DNA from: JAUXEH01 sp965602945
GTDB lineage: Bacteria > Acidobacteriota > Aminicenantia > Aminicenantales > Aminicenantaceae
Length of the DNA: 9,311 nucleotides
Assembly (NCBI GenBank): GCA_965602945.1
Contig: CBFDBC010000152.1
Span: 1-9,311 of the forward strand
Direction of reading: 5' to 3'
Shown here: positions 7,744 to 9,311 of the stretch, piece after piece
How positions within the stretch are numbered: position 1 is the first letter of the stretch
How the letters are laid out: the number at the start of each line of letters is the position of its first letter
Made by a program: the position numbers and the translations under genes
Notes under the pieces: generated by a model
What the model saw: the letters and a program-made list of their open reading frames with translations, nothing else
Told to the model about the DNA's origin: nothing
Database searches by the model: none

Positions 7744-8410
7744 GATTTTTCTCCTTGCTGGGTTCGTGTTGGATAGAGATCCGGGTGAGGTGAGTGATCT
7801 GATCATAGCGGCACTGGAACGCGCCCGTTTCCTCCAGGAGCGGCTGGGCCGGGCTGGTATTGACCTTGCGCCTCAGAATACCGCTGCTCTGATCCAGATA
7901 GATCTCGACCGTCCGGACCAGGACCAGCCAGGCGTCCGCGGCCGGATAACCGCGCTGGAGGGGCTGTGTCAGGACGATGGATTGAGGATCGACCGAGGCC
8001 ACCGTGACGGCCTCGCCCCCCGTGTCGTCGAACACGCAGGCCAGGCGGCCCTTTTTGAACGGAGACGTGTCCGCGAGTGTGATCCGGGTCTGGCCGGGTT
8101 GAAGGTCCGCAGGCAGTACGAGCGCGGGTTCCCCAATCCGGATGAGGAGGCGGTCATTGGTGTCCGATACGCCCGGCAGCAGGCCGAGGCGCAGTGGGTT
8201 TTCGAGCCCGGCGCCGGCCGCTTCCAGGTCGAGCCGGACCCTGTCGCAGGAGGCATAGAGCGACTCGCCGGCCTCGTACTCGTCCTTGAGGCTGTGAAAA
8301 TGCGTCTTGGCCGAGTTGAGAAACGAGAGCCCGGCCAGGAAAAGGAAGGAAAAAAGCGCCAGAGTGATGAGGCTTTCGAGAAGAGTGTACCCCTTTTGTG
8401 TGTTCTTCAT
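7694..8410 (-). CDS. Minor pilin, PilW/GspJ-like
   Basis: This 238-residue prepilin-like protein starts at the ATG at 8410-8408, with GGAG eight bases upstream. The ATG overlaps the stop of the preceding pilin gene as ATGA. A seven-residue leader 'MKNTQKG' is followed by 'YTLLESLITLALFSFLFLAG', with Glu at mature position 5 as required for assembly. After the helix comes 'YASCDRVRLDLEAAGAGLENP', the typical PilW/GspJ segment, then a long beta-rich region including 'GQTRITLADTSPFKKG' and 'VRTVEIYLDQSSGILRRKV'. Size and second position in the operon fit PilW. It would join the minor pilin complex in the inner membrane that primes pilus growth. PilW and GspJ cannot be separated by eye. Confidence 0.85.
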   Translation of the reverse strand: MKNTQKGYTLLESLITLALFSFLFLAGLSFLNSAKTHFHSLKDEYEAGESLYASCDRVRLDLEAAGAGLENPLRLGLLPGVSDTNDRLLIRIGEPALVLPADLQPGQTRITLADTSPFKKGRLACVFDDTGGEAVTVASVDPQSIVLTQPLQRGYPAADAWLVLVRTVEIYLDQSSGILRRKVNTSPAQPLLEETGAFQCRYDQITHLTRISIQHEPSKEKNHAFSIRPKNLVLAGLQ

Positions 8411-8856
8411 GGCAAAAACTCCAGGTCCCGGGACAGGAAGAGTGTGGTCTCGGTCCCGCGCTGCGGATAGCCGGTGCGGGCGCAGGCGATCCACACCGAT
8501 TTCATCCGCGGCGAGACCACCGATATGGTCCAGTTAAGGGTAAACGACCGCCCGGAGGCCGCATCGCCCCGCACCTCGCCGTACTGCCCGGCGGCAAGCT
8601 CCGGGCTGTCGAAGGGCAGGGAGCGGAAGTGTTCCAGCCGGTCCGCTATGGCCCCAAGGGCCCGGATGTGGTCCCGGTACCGGTTCTGGATGACCTGGGA
8701 CAGGATCAGGAGCTGTGCGGTGGTCAGGAGGGTGATCATAATCACAACAAACGCGACCAGCAGCTCCACCAGCGAGAAGCCATCCTGAGAGAAATTATTT
8801 TTCGAGAAATATCCCTTGTGCCTGTTTTTATCGGTAGAAGTGTCGAGTTTCTTCAT
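8407..8856 (-). CDS. Minor pilin, PilV/GspI-like, with a long leader
   Basis: This 149-residue prepilin-like protein is the first gene of the operon. The mature N-terminus 'FSLVELLVAFVVIMITLL' follows Gly26, with Glu at position 5. The segment 'LGAIADRLEHFRSLPFD' matches PilV-type proteins, which carry an Ala-rich helix before the first strands. The leader is 26 residues long and basic ('MKKLDTSTDKNRHKG...'), longer than its operon partners at 5, 7 and 24. There is no in-frame ATG between it and the cleavage site, so the long leader is probably real. The ribosome site is AGGA four bases before the ATG. Two sigma-54-like promoter matches lie upstream. Confidence 0.83.
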   Translation of the reverse strand: MKKLDTSTDKNRHKGYFSKNNFSQDGFSLVELLVAFVVIMITLLTTAQLLILSQVIQNRYRDHIRALGAIADRLEHFRSLPFDSPELAAGQYGEVRGDAASGRSFTLNWTISVVSPRMKSVWIACARTGYPQRGTETTLFLSRDLEFLP

Positions 8857-8876
8857 CGTTTCCTAAAAAAACACTA

Positions 8877-8892
8877 TGCGGAAGTCGTGCCA
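8877..8892 (-). promoter_or_regulatory. Candidate sigma-54 promoter, proximal to the pilin operon
   Basis: On the minus strand TGGCACGACTTCCGCA has the invariant GG-N10-GC of sigma-54 promoters and a perfect -24 box (TGGCACG). The -12 box CCGCA is weak compared with TTGCA. A transcript would start near 8866, only about 10 bases before the ATG. That is tight, though it would still include the AGGA site. Confidence 0.35.
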
Positions 8893-8963
8893 TGCCGGCC
8901 GGCGACTCCCCCCATGGGGAACACGTCTTTCTCGGGGGAATCCATGTCAACGCCGGTTGGCGG

Positions 8964-8977
8964 AAGCGGCGCCGCTT
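8964..8977. repeat. Perfect 14-bp palindrome AAGCGGCGCCGCTT
   Basis: The two halves are exact reverse complements with no spacer. It abuts the distal sigma-54-like site by one base, at that promoter's expected start of transcription. It is also about 90-100 bp upstream of the start expected from the proximal site, a typical enhancer distance. A smaller hairpin, CGCC-GGTT-GGCG, sits next to it at 8951-8962. It has no T-tract, so it is not a good terminator. An operator or activator site is possible; there is no direct evidence. Confidence 0.45.
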
Positions 8978-8992
8978 GCATAATTCGTGCCT
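8977..8992 (-). promoter_or_regulatory. Candidate sigma-54 promoter, distal to the pilin operon
   Basis: On the minus strand AGGCACGAATTATGCA matches the sigma-54 consensus TGGCACG-N4-TTGCA at all but two defined positions, with the required GG-N10-GC spacing. Transcription would start near 8966, leaving a leader of about 110 bases before the first pilin gene. Type IV pilin genes are sigma-54-dependent in several bacteria, which makes the context apt. This is the better of the two matches. Confidence 0.45.
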
Positions 8993-9023
8993 ACCTGGGT
9001 TGCCAACGATTCTTTTCCGCACT

Positions 9024-9069
9024 TTATTTTATATATACTGTTGACATTCGCACGAAAAATCCCTATTAT
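9024..9069 (+). promoter_or_regulatory. rRNA operon promoter with AT-rich upstream element
   Basis: A perfect TTGACA (9041-9046) is followed after 17 bases by TATTAT (9064-9069). Immediately upstream is an A/T run (9024-9038), as in UP elements bound by the RNA polymerase alpha subunit. Transcription should start near 9076, about 167 bases before mature 16S. Strong promoter, UP-like tract and position together make the assignment firm. Confidence 0.8.
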
Positions 9070-9101
9070 AAGCAAGCTCGTGTTGGAGACATTTATTCTT
9101 C

Positions 9102-9123
9102 ATGAGGGGGTTTCTCCCCGCAT
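9102..9123 (+). other. rRNA leader hairpin 1
   Basis: ATG (9102-9104) and GGGG (9106-9109) pair with CCCC (9116-9119) and CAT (9121-9123) around a six-base loop, with one A-G mismatch. It would form about 25 bases into the rRNA transcript. It has no U-tract directly after it, so a folding or antitermination role is more likely than termination. Confidence 0.5.
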
Positions 9124-9131
9124 CAGAGCCT

Positions 9132-9148
9132 CTTTCTAGTTTAGAAAG
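9132..9148 (+). other. rRNA leader hairpin 2
   Basis: CTTTCT (9132-9137) pairs with AGAAAG (9143-9148) around the loop AGTTT. It lies five bases before the boxA-like element, matching the usual boxB-boxA hairpin-then-box arrangement of rRNA antitermination leaders. Confidence 0.5.
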
Positions 9149-9152
9149 TGTA

Positions 9153-9162
9153 CGTTCTTTGA
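9153..9162 (+). promoter_or_regulatory. boxA-like antitermination element
   Basis: GTTCTTTGAA resembles boxA of rRNA leaders, bound by NusB/NusE to protect rRNA transcription from Rho. It lies about 80 bases upstream of 16S, just after a stem-loop. The assignment is by motif and position. Confidence 0.6.
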
Positions 9163-9218
9163 ATCTAAGCAGAGCAGCCAAGAAAATATCTAAATTGTCA
9201 ATTCTTTCTTTAGTTATC

Positions 9219-9238
9219 AAGGGCTCTTCGGAGCTCTT
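9219..9238 (+). other. Stem-loop with a UUCG tetraloop directly before 16S
   Basis: AAGGGCTC (9219-9226) pairs with GAGCTCTT (9231-9238) around TTCG closed by C-G, a highly stable tetraloop; the stem has one G-U pair. It ends four bases before the expected 5' end of mature 16S, so it could mark or shape the 5' maturation site. Confidence 0.55.
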
Positions 9239-9242
9239 AATT

Positions 9243-9311
9243 AAACTGGAGAGTTTGATCCTGGCTCAGAGTCAACGTTGGCGGCGTGCGTAACACATGC
9301 AAGTCGAACGA
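9243..9311 (+). rRNA. rrs: 16S ribosomal RNA, 5' end (partial)
   Basis: The start contains the universal 27F region GAGAGTTTGATCCTGGCTCAG-type text (9249-9269) and continues to 'ACACATGCAAGTCGAACGA' at the window end. The mature 5' end is placed at 9243 by aligning AAACTGGAGAG with the E. coli start AAATTGAAGAG. Only about the first 69 bases are present. The variant 'TCAACGTTGGCGGCGTGC' suggests the Acidobacteriota/Aminicenantes side of bacteria, but too little is present for a firm placement. The rest of the operon, beyond the right edge, should include 23S and 5S. Confidence 0.97.

Noticed and set aside
7744..7806. Longer N-terminus for the PilX/GspK-like protein
   Set aside because: The longer form adds 21 unrelated residues ahead of the prepilin leader; the ATG at 7743 has AAGGAG at ideal distance.
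8945..8950. Perfect TTGACA on the minus strand upstream of pilV
   Set aside because: No -10-like sequence occurs 16-18 bases downstream; the matching region reads GACGTG.
8957..8984. Plus-strand sigma-70-like pair TTGGCG-N16-CATAAT as a second rRNA promoter
   Set aside because: Both boxes are poor and the -35 sits inside a hairpin; the TTGACA-N17-TATTAT promoter at 9041-9069 is far better.
8398..9105. Plus-strand open frame of 235 codons through the pilV start and rRNA promoter region
   Set aside because: It is antisense to pilV and then runs through intergenic regulatory sequence; no motif or ribosome site supports it.

Overview
This looks like bacterial chromosome from a high-GC, Gram-negative-type organism. 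The window carries four type IV pilin-like genes, exported proteins with signal peptides, and the 5' end of a 16S rRNA gene. The visible 69 bases of 16S contain 'TCAACGTTGGCGGCGTGC', which reminds me of the Acidobacteriota/Aminicenantes group. A secreted S9 peptidase and a large exported amidohydrolase fit a peptide-using organism of that kind. This placement is from memory of sequence patterns and is tentative. The window stops just inside 16S and starts inside a gene, so it may be a whole assembly contig broken at a repeat.

Layout, left to right. (1) A minus-strand partial gene (340 to beyond the left edge) has a signal peptide and a GyrI-like start, then switches to a SpoIIE/PP2C phosphatase-like motif at the window edge. 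It is either a chimera or a contig-end artefact. (2) A minus-strand pair encodes a secreted S9 prolyl-oligopeptidase-family peptidase (3723-1102) and, 9 bases later, a cysteine-rich DUF1847 protein (1092-427). (3) A 175-bp divergent promoter region separates the peptidase from a plus-strand exported Amidohydro_3/YtcJ-type amidohydrolase (3899-5686). (4) A minus-strand minor pilin operon (8856-5699) encodes PilV-like, PilW/GspJ-like, PilX/GspK-like and FimT/GspH-like proteins. All four overlap, by 4, 50 and 4 nt. (5) A 386-bp AT-richer intergenic region (8857-9242) holds two sigma-54-like promoter matches exactly 100 bp apart facing the pilin operon, a perfect 14-bp palindrome, a strong sigma-70 rRNA promoter facing right, and an rRNA leader with hairpins and a boxA-like element. 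(6) The 16S rRNA gene begins at about 9243.

How the genes fit together. The four small pilins are the usual priming/tip set of a type IV pilus or pseudopilus. No major pilin, motor ATPase, secretin or PilY1-like adhesin is in the window. The peptidase and the amidohydrolase are both predicted to act outside the inner membrane and share a control region, so joint regulation is possible but unproven. I see no new defence or mobile system. The points most worth checking are the GyrI/PP2C junction at the left edge and the paired sigma-54-like sites squeezed against an rRNA promoter.
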